DNA of 64,000 nt from contig CAJNBY010000009.1 in the NCBI GenBank assembly GCA_905221125.1, positions 10,705-74,704 of the forward strand, in the 5' to 3' direction. Within the stretch, counting starts at the first letter, position 1. Each line of letters starts with the position of its first letter. Shown piece after piece: positions 6,914 to 13,455 of this stretch. Source of the DNA: a bacterium (lineage in GTDB: Bacteria; Bacillota; Bacilli; Lactobacillales; Streptococcaceae). Below the pieces are notes generated by a model. That model worked only from the letters and a program-made list of their open reading frames with translations. It was not told the DNA's origin and ran no database searches. The position numbers and the translations under genes are program-made.

Positions 6914-7134
6914 TGTTAAATCTTTACTTCGTCTACAACGGGCACTGCAAGTTTTACCTTGGGTCGTTTGACAATGTCGATGATCTCATTGAACAGATGG
7001 AAAATCATCAGTGGGCTTTCTCGGCTATCACTCATCCAAGGTTTCAGAAGCACATTGGTCAGCGGACGACACGGTTTGACTACGGTGCTAAGGATTGTTA
7101 CTATTTAGCGACTTTTTCAGGAGGAGAAAAATGA
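6913..7134 (+). CDS. Small phage protein, unknown
   Basis: This 73-residue protein begins MLNLYFVYNGHCKFYLGSF and looks like a small alpha/beta fold. The start at 6913 is set by the ATGA overlap with the preceding gene; the open frame extends to 6802 without a good site. It ends in GGAGG-coding bases that serve the next gene. Confidence 0.6.
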   Translation: MLNLYFVYNGHCKFYLGSFDNVDDLIEQMENHQWAFSAITHPRFQKHIGQRTTRFDYGAKDCYYLATFSGGEK

Positions 7135-7436
7135 CTAAAAATATTTTAATGGATTTAGCATTTGAGAATTTTCACAAATGTATGGGAATTACTGATTGGA
7201 AAGAGTCTGATGAAGTAATTCTTGTTAGCTCGGCTAACAAAGAACAAATTGAGTCAGATGAAAGTTACCGTTCAGACGGAAAATGTAATTATCTTGGCAA
7301 ACGAATTTGTATCTTCTGTGAACAAGTGAAGAAAAATAATTACATTACACTACATAAATCTATGTTAGAAAAAATTATTAAGACAATGGAATTATTTACA
7401 GATGCAGAACAAATGAAGGGAGAAGAAAATGATTGA
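7131..7436 (+). CDS. Phage protein, unknown
   Basis: This 101-residue acidic protein starts at ATG 7131 after GGAGGAG and overlaps the preceding stop. It has Cys residues in CNYLGKRICIFCEQ (about residues 50-63), which might bind a metal. Function not recognised. Confidence 0.6.
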   Translation: MTKNILMDLAFENFHKCMGITDWKESDEVILVSSANKEQIESDESYRSDGKCNYLGKRICIFCEQVKKNNYITLHKSMLEKIIKTMELFTDAEQMKGEEND

Positions 7437-7533
7437 ACTTTTTAAAGAATTTGGAATGGCTATTCTGTGGTTATTTCTCGGCTACTTAGTCGGGGAACGT
7501 GCAGCAAGAAAGGACAAGAAAGATGATCAATAA
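7429..7533 (+). CDS. 34-residue membrane peptide
   Basis: The frame reads [20 protein letters not shown] and ends in a basic tail (KDKKDDQ). It has one membrane-spanning helix and overlaps both the previous gene and the SSB gene. AGGGAGAAG precedes the ATG. A real gene is likely because it fills the space between coupled neighbours. Confidence 0.6.
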   Translation: MIELFKEFGMAILWLFLGYLVGERAARKDKKDDQ

Positions 7534-7918
7534 TGTTACGTTGGTGGGTCGCTTGACGAAAGACCCTGAATTGAAATATACGCCGTCGAATGTGGCGGTT
7601 GCAACTTTTACTCTGGCAGTCAATCGGAACTTCAAGGGAGCAAATGGCGAGCGAGAGGCGGACTTCATCAACTGTATGATGTGGCGAAAGCAGGCGGAGT
7701 TGTTTGCCGAATGGTGCAAGAAGGGCAATCTGGTCGGTGTGACTGGTCGCATCCAGACAAGGAACTATGAGAACCAAGAAGGACGCAGAGTCTATCTGAC
7801 CGAGGTGGTCGCAGAGAGTTTTGAGCGACTTGAAAAGCGTGATGATACTGCTAACCGTTCGAACATTGAGGAACAAATGCCAGGAAGTGCATTTGATGAG
7901 GATGGTTTGCCGTTTTAG
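7523..7918 (+). CDS. ssb: Phage single-stranded DNA-binding protein
   Basis: This 131-residue protein has the OB-fold of SSB (residues 1-105; [20 protein letters not shown], with [13 protein letters not shown]) and a short tail ending DEDGLPF, the acidic tip that recruits replication and repair partners. The ATG at 7523 follows AAGAAAGG and overlaps the end of the membrane-peptide gene. It completes the initiator-loader-SSB replication set. Confidence 0.92.
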   Translation: MINNVTLVGRLTKDPELKYTPSNVAVATFTLAVNRNFKGANGEREADFINCMMWRKQAELFAEWCKKGNLVGVTGRIQTRNYENQEGRRVYLTEVVAESFERLEKRDDTANRSNIEEQMPGSAFDEDGLPF

Positions 7919-7933
7919 TGGGAGGTAAGAAAT

Positions 7934-8098
7934 ATGATTGGAGTAAGCTATCAGGAAATTCATCTCTTTGTTGAGTTTTTGAAAAAGCAGTATGGGCAAG
8001 GTCGTCCAGACTATATCGAAGCCCTGAACGACTTAGACGGCTTGGTGGAAGTATCCTACAGAGAAGCTATTGAAAGATTTTTAGAAGATGAATTATGA
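7934..8098 (+). CDS. 54-residue phage protein, unknown
   Basis: The frame begins MIGVSYQEIHLFVEFLKKQY after GGAGG with good spacing. It is acidic and helical and ends by overlapping the next start. Too short for a family call. Confidence 0.6.
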   Translation: MIGVSYQEIHLFVEFLKKQYGQGRPDYIEALNDLDGLVEVSYREAIERFLEDEL

Positions 8099-8273
8099 TA
8101 AAAAGATAATCGTCGAAGGACTGAAACGTACGATCGAGCAGACGGATGCAAGGATAGTAGAACTATCTGAGCCGTGTGTCAAATCGCTTGCTTTTAGCAG
8201 GTCTGAGGAAAGAGACTTGCTTAAAAAGAAAGTGAAAAAACTGGAAGAAGAGAATAAAGGAGTTGGAAGATGA
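8088..8273 (+). CDS. Small coiled-coil phage protein, unknown
   Basis: This 61-residue, highly charged protein has a heptad-like C-terminus (LLKKKVKKLEEEN). It overlaps its neighbours on both sides. Its ribosome-binding site is weak (TTAGAAG), so it probably relies on coupling to the upstream gene. Confidence 0.5.
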   Translation: MNYDKKIIVEGLKRTIEQTDARIVELSEPCVKSLAFSRSEERDLLKKKVKKLEEENKGVGR

Positions 8274-8818
8274 ATAAACAGGAATTGATTGAGAAAATTG
8301 AAAAAATTCCTTACAACAATGGAATACTCATAGATACAATCGAAATAAACAGAACTTGGTTATTAAGAGTGCTTCAGGAACTTGAACTCGAAAAAATCAC
8401 AGTATCTGAGGAAGAAGCAAAATTCCTTAAAACGTTTGATTTTAATTGTGAAAGTGATGTTACAACAGCTTTATATCGTGTTTCAAGAACTGGCTGGGGT
8501 TATTATTTAACAGATAACAATGGCATAGAATTAAAAAATTTGAGTGAAGGATTCAGGAAACTTGAAAACAGAAAAAGATTAATAAAAGCCATACTTGACG
8601 GCTACGAGGTCGAGGAAGAGAAGCGGTATCGGATTTCTATTCCAAAAGCTAGAAATTACATGAACCACGCTCAATTTTTGTGCGAAAAAGATGGCAAAAT
8701 ATTTTGGTGCGGTGAGTGGTATCCTTTTAGAACTAAATTCACCCGCAAACAACTCGAAGAAGCTGGATTCGGCTGGGTGTTCGATTGTGAGGGGATTGAG
8801 ATTGAGGAGGTAGAGTGA
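8270..8818 (+). CDS. DUF1642-type phage protein
   Basis: This 182-residue protein matches the general shape of DUF1642 proteins of streptococcal and lactococcal phages, with the late segment YRISIPKARNYMNHAQFLCE and a Trp-rich C-terminus (FWCGEWYPF). It has an ATG after AGTTGGAAG and overlaps its neighbours by four bases. The biochemical role of the family is unknown. Confidence 0.65.
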   Translation: MNKQELIEKIEKIPYNNGILIDTIEINRTWLLRVLQELELEKITVSEEEAKFLKTFDFNCESDVTTALYRVSRTGWGYYLTDNNGIELKNLSEGFRKLENRKRLIKAILDGYEVEEEKRYRISIPKARNYMNHAQFLCEKDGKIFWCGEWYPFRTKFTRKQLEEAGFGWVFDCEGIEIEEVE

Positions 8819-9093
8819 TGGATATGAAAGAACTAGAAAAAGCAGGAGAAATTAGGCAACAGATTAAAGAACTTGAAAAGTTTATCAATCACAGACCGTC
8901 AGCGCTTGAAGAAAAATTAATATTGAGACAAGATCCGAAATTTAGGTTATCAATTAAAAATTGTACATTTTATTCTGATACAACGTTGTTTATTACATCT
9001 GAAGTTTTATCAGAAGCGATTAAGGTTGCTTTGACGCGAACAATCGAGGATTTAAAAGAGCAGTTGATAGAGTTAGGAGTTGAAGTAGATTGA
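8815..9093 (+). CDS. Helical phage protein, unknown
   Basis: This 92-residue protein starts at ATGATGG after GAGGAGG and is mostly helical (EIRQQIKELEKFINHRP). No domain recognised. It overlaps the TTG start of the next gene. Confidence 0.55.
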   Translation: MMDMKELEKAGEIRQQIKELEKFINHRPSALEEKLILRQDPKFRLSIKNCTFYSDTTLFITSEVLSEAIKVALTRTIEDLKEQLIELGVEVD

Positions 9094-9350
9094 AACGATT
9101 CATAGCTATCTGGATTCTTGTCTCTGCTGGATTGAACATCTGGCAGATGGACAGGATTCGAGATTTGGAAGAGAAGAAGCCGATGGTTGTCTATAAAGCT
9201 GACAACGCAGGCGCTGAGATATTTGGCCGTGTCCTTGAGAAAGGACGGCATGGGAAGTTGTATACTGTCACAATTCGTGATTACGGGGTGTTCGTGGTTA
9301 CGAAAGAGCAGTTTGAGAAGATTCGAGTTGGAGATGAGGTGATGTTGTGA
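9090..9350 (+). CDS. DUF1372-like phage membrane-anchored protein
   Basis: This 86-residue protein uses TTG as start, positioned after GGAG. It has an N-terminal hydrophobic helix (FIAIWILVSAGLNIW) and a small beta-rich C-terminal domain (GKLYTVTIRDYGVFVVTKEQ), as in DUF1372 proteins of streptococcal phages. Role unknown; it overlaps both neighbours. Confidence 0.65.
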   Translation: MKRFIAIWILVSAGLNIWQMDRIRDLEEKKPMVVYKADNAGAEIFGRVLEKGRHGKLYTVTIRDYGVFVVTKEQFEKIRVGDEVML

Positions 9351-9832
9351 ACACAATAGACAAAGTCAAGCAATGGTTTATAGACCGTGACCTTGAGAAT
9401 GGTGGACGGTTAGACAAGCAGTCTTTGAAACTTAGTGAGGAGTTCGGTGAGTTATGCGCAGGCTATCTCAAAAAGAATGAGCAACTGACCAAGGACAGTA
9501 TCGGAGACTGTGCGGTCGTGATTGTCGGGCTGGCATTGCTGATTAAAGAGGATGTGCAGGAGATTTTTAAATCATCAGAAAATGATAGAGATTTAATGAC
9601 ATGTTTTAGTCATTTAAGTAGAAATATAAGCGATTTTCAGATTTACCGAGACTCATTTTCTAAAGGTTTTCGTAAATTAAGTCTGATACGTACAATTCGA
9701 TGGTTAAAATCAATCAGTACCGCACTCGGTTATGATTTTGAAGAATGTTTTGAACTGGCATACAACGAGATTAAAGGCCGAAAAGGCCGTTGGATTGATG
9801 GCTCGTTTGTCAAAGAGGAGGATTTGGGATGA
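9347..9832 (+). CDS. MazG-like protein
   Basis: This 161-residue protein starts with GTG overlapping the previous stop. The N-terminal half has the MazG signature (KLSEEFGELCAGYLKK, about residues 28-43, then KDSIGDCAVVIVGLALL), and the C-terminal half repeats the helical pattern. MazG-type enzymes hydrolyse nucleoside triphosphates or related nucleotides, so a role in nucleotide-pool or alarmone control during infection is possible. Substrate unknown. Confidence 0.75.
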   Translation: MNTIDKVKQWFIDRDLENGGRLDKQSLKLSEEFGELCAGYLKKNEQLTKDSIGDCAVVIVGLALLIKEDVQEIFKSSENDRDLMTCFSHLSRNISDFQIYRDSFSKGFRKLSLIRTIRWLKSISTALGYDFEECFELAYNEIKGRKGRWIDGSFVKEEDLG

Positions 9833-10212
9833 TACCGAAGTTTAGAGCGTGGTTGAAGAAAGAACAGAAAATGGATAACTATATCGACCATATCAGTTGG
9901 CTTGAAGATGAGCTATATTGTATTGGAGATGGAATTACTTATATGGTTTCAGCGGAAGATTTAGTGCTCATGCAATCAACAGGACTCAAAGATAAGAACG
10001 GCAAGGAAATCTTTGAGGGGGATATCCTTGATTACAAAGGCAGAAAAGCGCTTGTAAGATGGCATGGATCTTATGCAAGTTTTATTTACAAATTTGTAGA
10101 TGAGTTACAAAAGCGAAACACAGAATGGAAACCTCTTTATTTAGCTTACATGAAATGTGAAATCATCGGCAACATCTACGAAAACAGAGATTTTTTGGAG
10201 GATAAGGAATGA
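9829..10212 (+). CDS. YopX-family phage protein
   Basis: This 127-residue protein shows the YopX pattern: an opening PKFRAWLKKEQKM, then LMQSTGLKDKNGKEIFEGDI in the middle and EIIGNIYEN near the end. The family is common in Firmicute phages and its function is unknown. Start overlaps the MazG-like gene by four bases. Confidence 0.8.
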   Translation: MIPKFRAWLKKEQKMDNYIDHISWLEDELYCIGDGITYMVSAEDLVLMQSTGLKDKNGKEIFEGDILDYKGRKALVRWHGSYASFIYKFVDELQKRNTEWKPLYLAYMKCEIIGNIYENRDFLEDKE

Positions 10213-10553
10213 GACCGAAAAGATACCCTTTCAGTGGTACTAAAAAAGAGAGTGAAGCTAAGAAAATATCGTTAATGCTTAAAAAAGTCGATGAATCAGA
10301 CTTGAAAGGAAGTGTTTGGGCGGAGCCTCTCCATATTTATAGTAAAACAAGAGTCTATGTAGAGATAGAGGGATATGGAAAGAAAATCATAACTGAATTT
10401 AAAACAGATGATATGGATTTTTTCAGAAAAACTTTATTCTTTAAGAGAGTATTATTCAAAAGAGCTGAACAGATGTCTCAGTTTGATTTTAGAGAAACAA
10501 CAATCGAAGAATGGAATCGAATAATCTTAGAACTTTTGGAGGTCATCAAATGA
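10209..10553 (+). CDS. MRPKRYPFSG-type phage protein, unknown
   Basis: This 114-residue basic protein shares its first dozen residues with the shortened gene at 3321, so the window holds two copies of this N-terminal module. The rest is an alpha/beta-looking domain (RVYVEIEGYGKKIITEF). It overlaps both neighbours. Function not known. Confidence 0.6.
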   Translation: MRPKRYPFSGTKKESEAKKISLMLKKVDESDLKGSVWAEPLHIYSKTRVYVEIEGYGKKIITEFKTDDMDFFRKTLFFKRVLFKRAEQMSQFDFRETTIEEWNRIILELLEVIK

Positions 10554-10783
10554 ACCCAGAAATAATTGATAACGTAAACAACCCGAGCCACTACCAAGGA
10601 AGATTTGGCATGGAATCTATCGATGCCTTAAGAAACTTCATGACAGACGAACAGCTGAAAGGTTTTTTTCTAGGTAACAGCTTGAAGTACATACTACGAC
10701 ATCAGAAGAAAAACGGTCTCGAAGACTTAAAAAAAGCCAGAAAGAATCTTGACTGGCTGATTGAGGAGTTAAGCAATGAGTGA
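10550..10783 (+). CDS. DUF3310-type phage protein
   Basis: This 77-residue protein has the family signature VNNPSHYQGRFGMESIDALR and a later KYILRHQKKNGLEDLKKAR. DUF3310 proteins occur in many phages and are sometimes described as nucleotide-kinase-like, without proof here. The start at 10550 follows GGAGGTC; the open frame reaches 10511 but without a site. Confidence 0.8.
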   Translation: MNPEIIDNVNNPSHYQGRFGMESIDALRNFMTDEQLKGFFLGNSLKYILRHQKKNGLEDLKKARKNLDWLIEELSNE

Positions 10784-10952
10784 GTATGCATTGTACGAAG
10801 GCGACACATTCATTACTATGGGGACTCTTGCAGAAATCAGCAAAGAAACAGGAATTGCTGAACGGATGTTAAAGTATTATACTTTTGCATCTACGTAAAG
10901 AAGAAATCCGAATGGTAGAGCAGTCGTAAAGATTGAGGTGGATGATGAATAG
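10776..10952 (+). pseudogene. Small phage gene with in-frame nonsense codon
   Basis: ATG at 10776 opens a frame (MSEYALYEGDTFITMGTLAE) that meets TAA at 10896-10898 after 40 codons. The same frame then continues as RRNPNGRAVVKIEVDDE and ends with TAG at 10950-10952, just where the next gene starts. The downstream part reads as sensible protein and fills the gap, so the TAA looks like a recent nonsense mutation in a gene of about 58 codons. Translation of the 40-residue form is still possible. Confidence 0.6.
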
Positions 10953-11328
10953 AAAAGACAAGACTTTTCCAGAACAATTACGGATTTGGCGAAAATCAAA
11001 AGGTTTAAAAAGAGATGAAGCTGGAACCATTTTGGGTGTTGCAGCGGAGACAATTGGCAAATGGGAAAGGGGAGCAGTTCCGAAAGATAAATATAAAGCG
11101 CATATCTGTGAGGTGCTAGGTATAAGTATTTCTGATTTATTCGTAGACAACACAAATAGTTTCGCTTCAAAAATAAAAGCAGAGCGATTGAAACGTAGAA
11201 TGACTACTAAGGATGTGGCTGATAAGTTGGGTTATACTCAGGCATCAATATGCAACTGGGAACGAGGGACAGCGATATCTAAATATGCGATGGAAGACAT
11301 CTGTACGTTCTTTGGAATTGAGATATAA
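10945..11328 (+). CDS. Tandem double XRE helix-turn-helix regulator
   Basis: This 127-residue protein is almost entirely two XRE domains in a row: residues about 8-60 (IWRKSKGLKRDEAGTILGVA, GKWERGAV) and 70-127 (LKRRMTTKDVADKLGYTQAS, NWERGTAI). Both keep the WERG motif. It overlaps the end of the broken upstream gene and precedes the late-regulator leader. ATG 10945 has the better spacing to GAGGTGG. It may recognise two adjacent half-sites as a monomer. Confidence 0.7.
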   Translation: MNRKDKTFPEQLRIWRKSKGLKRDEAGTILGVAAETIGKWERGAVPKDKYKAHICEVLGISISDLFVDNTNSFASKIKAERLKRRMTTKDVADKLGYTQASICNWERGTAISKYAMEDICTFFGIEI

Positions 11329-11401
11329 AAAAAGAGCCAGCGCACGGCTGACCCCATAGTAACAAATCATTAACACTATTATATCATGAGGAGGAGTTCG
11401 T
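11329..11401 (+). promoter_or_regulatory. Leader of the late regulator
   Basis: The segment has an AGCC...GGCT stem (about 11335-11349) and ends AACACTATTATATCATGAGGAGG. The pattern of a C/G-rich stem followed by ATTATATCA matches the leader at 3968-4070, so both may share a promoter or processing signal. No clear -35. Confidence 0.35.
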
Positions 11402-11830
11402 GTGCAAATAGAATTATTGGATATCATCGATGAAAAGAAAACCAGAAAGGAAGCTATCAAAGTCCTTAAAAAATACAGTCGCCTGAGACGGATAGCTGGA
11501 GAAGAATACGCCCCCAAAATAACAATATCCTACTCGCTTGAACCAAGATCATCAAGTGGCAAGACAAGCAAGCAGGTAGAAAGTATGGTTGTGCGTAGAG
11601 TGTCAGCTCAGCAGGACCTAGAGCTAATCGCTAAAGCAATCAACAATCTTTCCGATTTGGAATACACACGTATTCTTGTTGAACGATATTGCAGGAAAAA
11701 GAAGAGGGAAGACTACAGCATCTATTCAGAACTAGGTTACTCATCCAGTGAGTATTATCGGATATTGAATAAAGCTCTATTAGAGTTTGCGGAGTCCTAC
11801 CAAGCAAGTAACCTTTTGGTCTACAAGTGA
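11402..11830 (+). CDS. ArpU-family late transcription regulator
   Basis: This 142-residue protein starts with GTG after GAGGAGG. It has the sigma-like C-terminal helix-turn-helix of the ArpU/DUF1492 group (LSDLEYTRILVERYCRKKKR, SELGYSSSEYYRILNKAL). These proteins sit just before the packaging genes and are thought to switch on late phage transcription. Everything to its right is late, consistent with that role. Confidence 0.8.
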   Translation: MQIELLDIIDEKKTRKEAIKVLKKYSRLRRIAGEEYAPKITISYSLEPRSSSGKTSKQVESMVVRRVSAQQDLELIAKAINNLSDLEYTRILVERYCRKKKREDYSIYSELGYSSSEYYRILNKALLEFAESYQASNLLVYK

Positions 11831-11891
11831 TTTCTGGGAAAATCTTGGGAAAAATCTGGGAAAATCTTGGGAGAATTGGAGCGGAAAAAGG

Positions 11892-12098
11892 TGCTAAAAT
11901 AGTATTATCCAATGATTGGCAACGAACAGTCATGAGGACTCCTAAAAATGCAGAGGCTTTGGCCTCTTAGACAGTAAGGACAGGTTAGCAGGTTGTTTGG
12001 GTCTCCTTGAAACTTTTACCAAGCGTGCGTTTTACTGCTAGACCAGCTGGTTCAATTCCAGCTACTGTCATATTCAATGCCACGACCAGTGGCTTTTT
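11892..12098 (+). ncRNA. Terminated non-coding RNA with tRNA-like T-arm and acceptor
   Basis: An extended -10 TGCTAAAAT (11892-11900) could start an RNA near 11907. It has a hairpin AGAGGC-TTTG-GCCTCT (11952-11967). Next comes GACAGTA (11970-11976), which pairs perfectly with TACTGTC (12063-12069), and just inside the 3' arm GCTGG-TTCAATT-CCAGC (12046-12062) is a canonical-looking seven-base T-loop arm. The enclosed domain is 100 nt, too long for a standard tRNA; a weak D-arm can be drawn but no clear seven-base anticodon arm. A hairpin terminator ends it at 12098, just before a recombinase gene. No protein frame of note. Confidence 0.5.
12079..12098 (+). terminator. Rho-independent terminator of the tRNA-like RNA
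   Basis: GCCAC (12079-12083), loop GACCA, GTGGC (12089-12093) and five T. It lies 20 bases before the recombinase start codon, so the upstream RNA is a separate transcript, or termination attenuates recombinase expression. Confidence 0.7.
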
Positions 12099-12117
12099 CT
12101 GTAGAAAGGAGAGGTAC

Positions 12118-12684
12118 ATGAAGAAAGTGGAACCAATTCGTGATCTAGATGATATCGAACGAATCAAAGATTATTTGAAGAACAAAAGCGATAGAAACTA
12201 TGTTTTGTTCATGTTTGGAATCTATTCTGGTCTAAGAGTGAGCGACATAGTACCTCTTCAAGTTAAGCAAGTGATTGCTGATAGGATTGAACTAAAAGAG
12301 AAGAAGACAGGGAAGATAAGGTATTTTCCAATCAGTCCACCTCTCAGGAAAGAAATCAATCGATACATTAAAGATAATCAGTTAGCAGAGTATGATTACC
12401 TCTTTCCAAGTAAAAAGAAAAAGAGAACGGATGGTGTTCGTATCACACACATTGGAAGAGTAGCGGTCTATCAAATACTGCAAGACGCAGCTAAGTATGT
12501 AGGCTTGAATCACATAGGGACTCATTCAATGAGGAAGACATTTGGCTATCATCATTACAAAAAGAATAGTAATGTAGCCATCCTTCAAAAGATATTTAAC
12601 CACTCTACACCAGACATCACACTAGGATATATTGGTTACAGTCAAGACGAACTTGACCAGAGTATACTATCGTTTGACTATTAA
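12118..12684 (+). CDS. Small tyrosine recombinase (second one in the prophage)
   Basis: This 188-residue protein is essentially only the catalytic domain of a tyrosine recombinase. It has Arg in SGLRVSD (about residue 36), Lys in KKTGKIRYF, HSMRKTFG (HxxR box), a His in FNHSTPDITLGYIGY and the nucleophile Tyr in the same block. All catalytic residues appear present. The start at 12118 follows AAAGGAGAGG. It is far from the lysogeny integrase and stands between the tRNA-like RNA and the packaging region, so a role other than prophage integration (for example dimer resolution or recombination at a local site) is possible. Confidence 0.85.
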   Translation: MKKVEPIRDLDDIERIKDYLKNKSDRNYVLFMFGIYSGLRVSDIVPLQVKQVIADRIELKEKKTGKIRYFPISPPLRKEINRYIKDNQLAEYDYLFPSKKKKRTDGVRITHIGRVAVYQILQDAAKYVGLNHIGTHSMRKTFGYHHYKKNSNVAILQKIFNHSTPDITLGYIGYSQDELDQSILSFDY

Positions 12685-12918
12685 ATAACCTATCTATTTT
12701 ACATAATGAGAAAATGTAAATTAGTTTTTAGAAAAATATAGTGGAAGCCTTGGTACTCTTGGCTTTGAAGTTGTTTAATTTTATTTAACAGAATATAAGA
12801 TATGTTAAATATAAGAGGGGGTGGGTACACTAAAAACACCCCTACTTTGAAAGATACCGAGGGGGTACATTTGGAAATGCCAACCCCTCCCTTAAAAAAG
12901 AAAGGACCCCCTCCCTAG
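12685..12918. other. Non-coding GC-rich nested inverted repeats (candidate cos/packaging region)
   Basis: No gene. In otherwise AT-rich DNA there are AGGGGGTG/CACCCCT (12816-12843) and the nested pair GAGGGG...CCCCTC (12859-12889) around the perfect CATTTGGAAATG (12868-12879), then a C-rich stretch running into the HNH gene. An AAGCC/GGCTT hairpin lies near 12750-12770. Position just before the HNH and portal genes fits a cos or pac site. This is inference. Confidence 0.4.
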
Positions 12919-13263
12919 ATGAATACCAACCCCCTCCGTCCAGACCGTAGTGGACCACATAGGGTAGCCTTTGAGAAGAACAAGAATATTATCTTAAAGA
13001 CAAGAAACACTTGTGGGATATGTGGCCAGCCTGTAGATAAAGACCTGAAATATCCTCATCCATTAAGTCCAGTCATTGACCACATCGTTCCAGTAAATAA
13101 GAACGGGCATCCGTCTGACATTGCTAACTTGCAATTGGCGCACTGGCAATGCAATAGACAGAAGTCTGACAAGCTATATGCTGATGAGAAGACAAATGGA
13201 ACAAAGGTCATTGGTAATAGGAACTTACCACAAAGTACAGATTGGTTAAAGTATAAGAGTTAA
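12919..13263 (+). CDS. HNH endonuclease (packaging-associated)
   Basis: This 114-residue protein has a zinc-binding CGIC (about residues 33-36), the DHIVPVNKNGHPSDIANLQL core and HWQCNRQKSDK. HNH nucleases in this position are needed for cohesive-end cleavage by the terminase in several phages. The start follows AAAGGA at a long distance (13 bases), so translation may be weak or begin elsewhere. GC-rich repeats flank it on both sides. Confidence 0.85.
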   Translation: MNTNPLRPDRSGPHRVAFEKNKNIILKTRNTCGICGQPVDKDLKYPHPLSPVIDHIVPVNKNGHPSDIANLQLAHWQCNRQKSDKLYADEKTNGTKVIGNRNLPQSTDWLKYKS

Positions 13264-13455
13264 TACTAAAACCACCAGTAAGTATTTTTAAAAAATAAAT
13301 AGACCTTGTTTTAAAAAAATAATTAGACAGAGATCGAAAAAAGGACGAGTGTTCCTGCCAAGGTGGGGGGATGACCCCCTCCCCCTCGGTGCTTCAGGGC
13401 TTCACACCGTCACTGTACATTTTTTCTCGCGCAAAATGAAAGGTAGTTGTATAAA
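13264..13455. other. Non-coding segment with G-run/C-run palindrome
   Basis: There is no gene in these 190 bases. GGGGGG-ATGA-CCCCC (13365-13379) is a strong hairpin followed by another C-run and by CGGTG...CACCG (13387-13409). With the repeats at 12816-12889 this brackets the HNH gene and is the second candidate for a cos site. No small-terminase gene is seen here. Confidence 0.4.

Noticed and set aside
7460..7999. Long minus-strand open frame across ssb
   Set aside because: Antisense shadow of the well-supported SSB gene.
11970..12069. Canonical tRNA gene
   Set aside because: The T-arm and acceptor fit, but the 100-nt length and lack of a normal anticodon arm do not, so it is listed as a tRNA-like RNA only.
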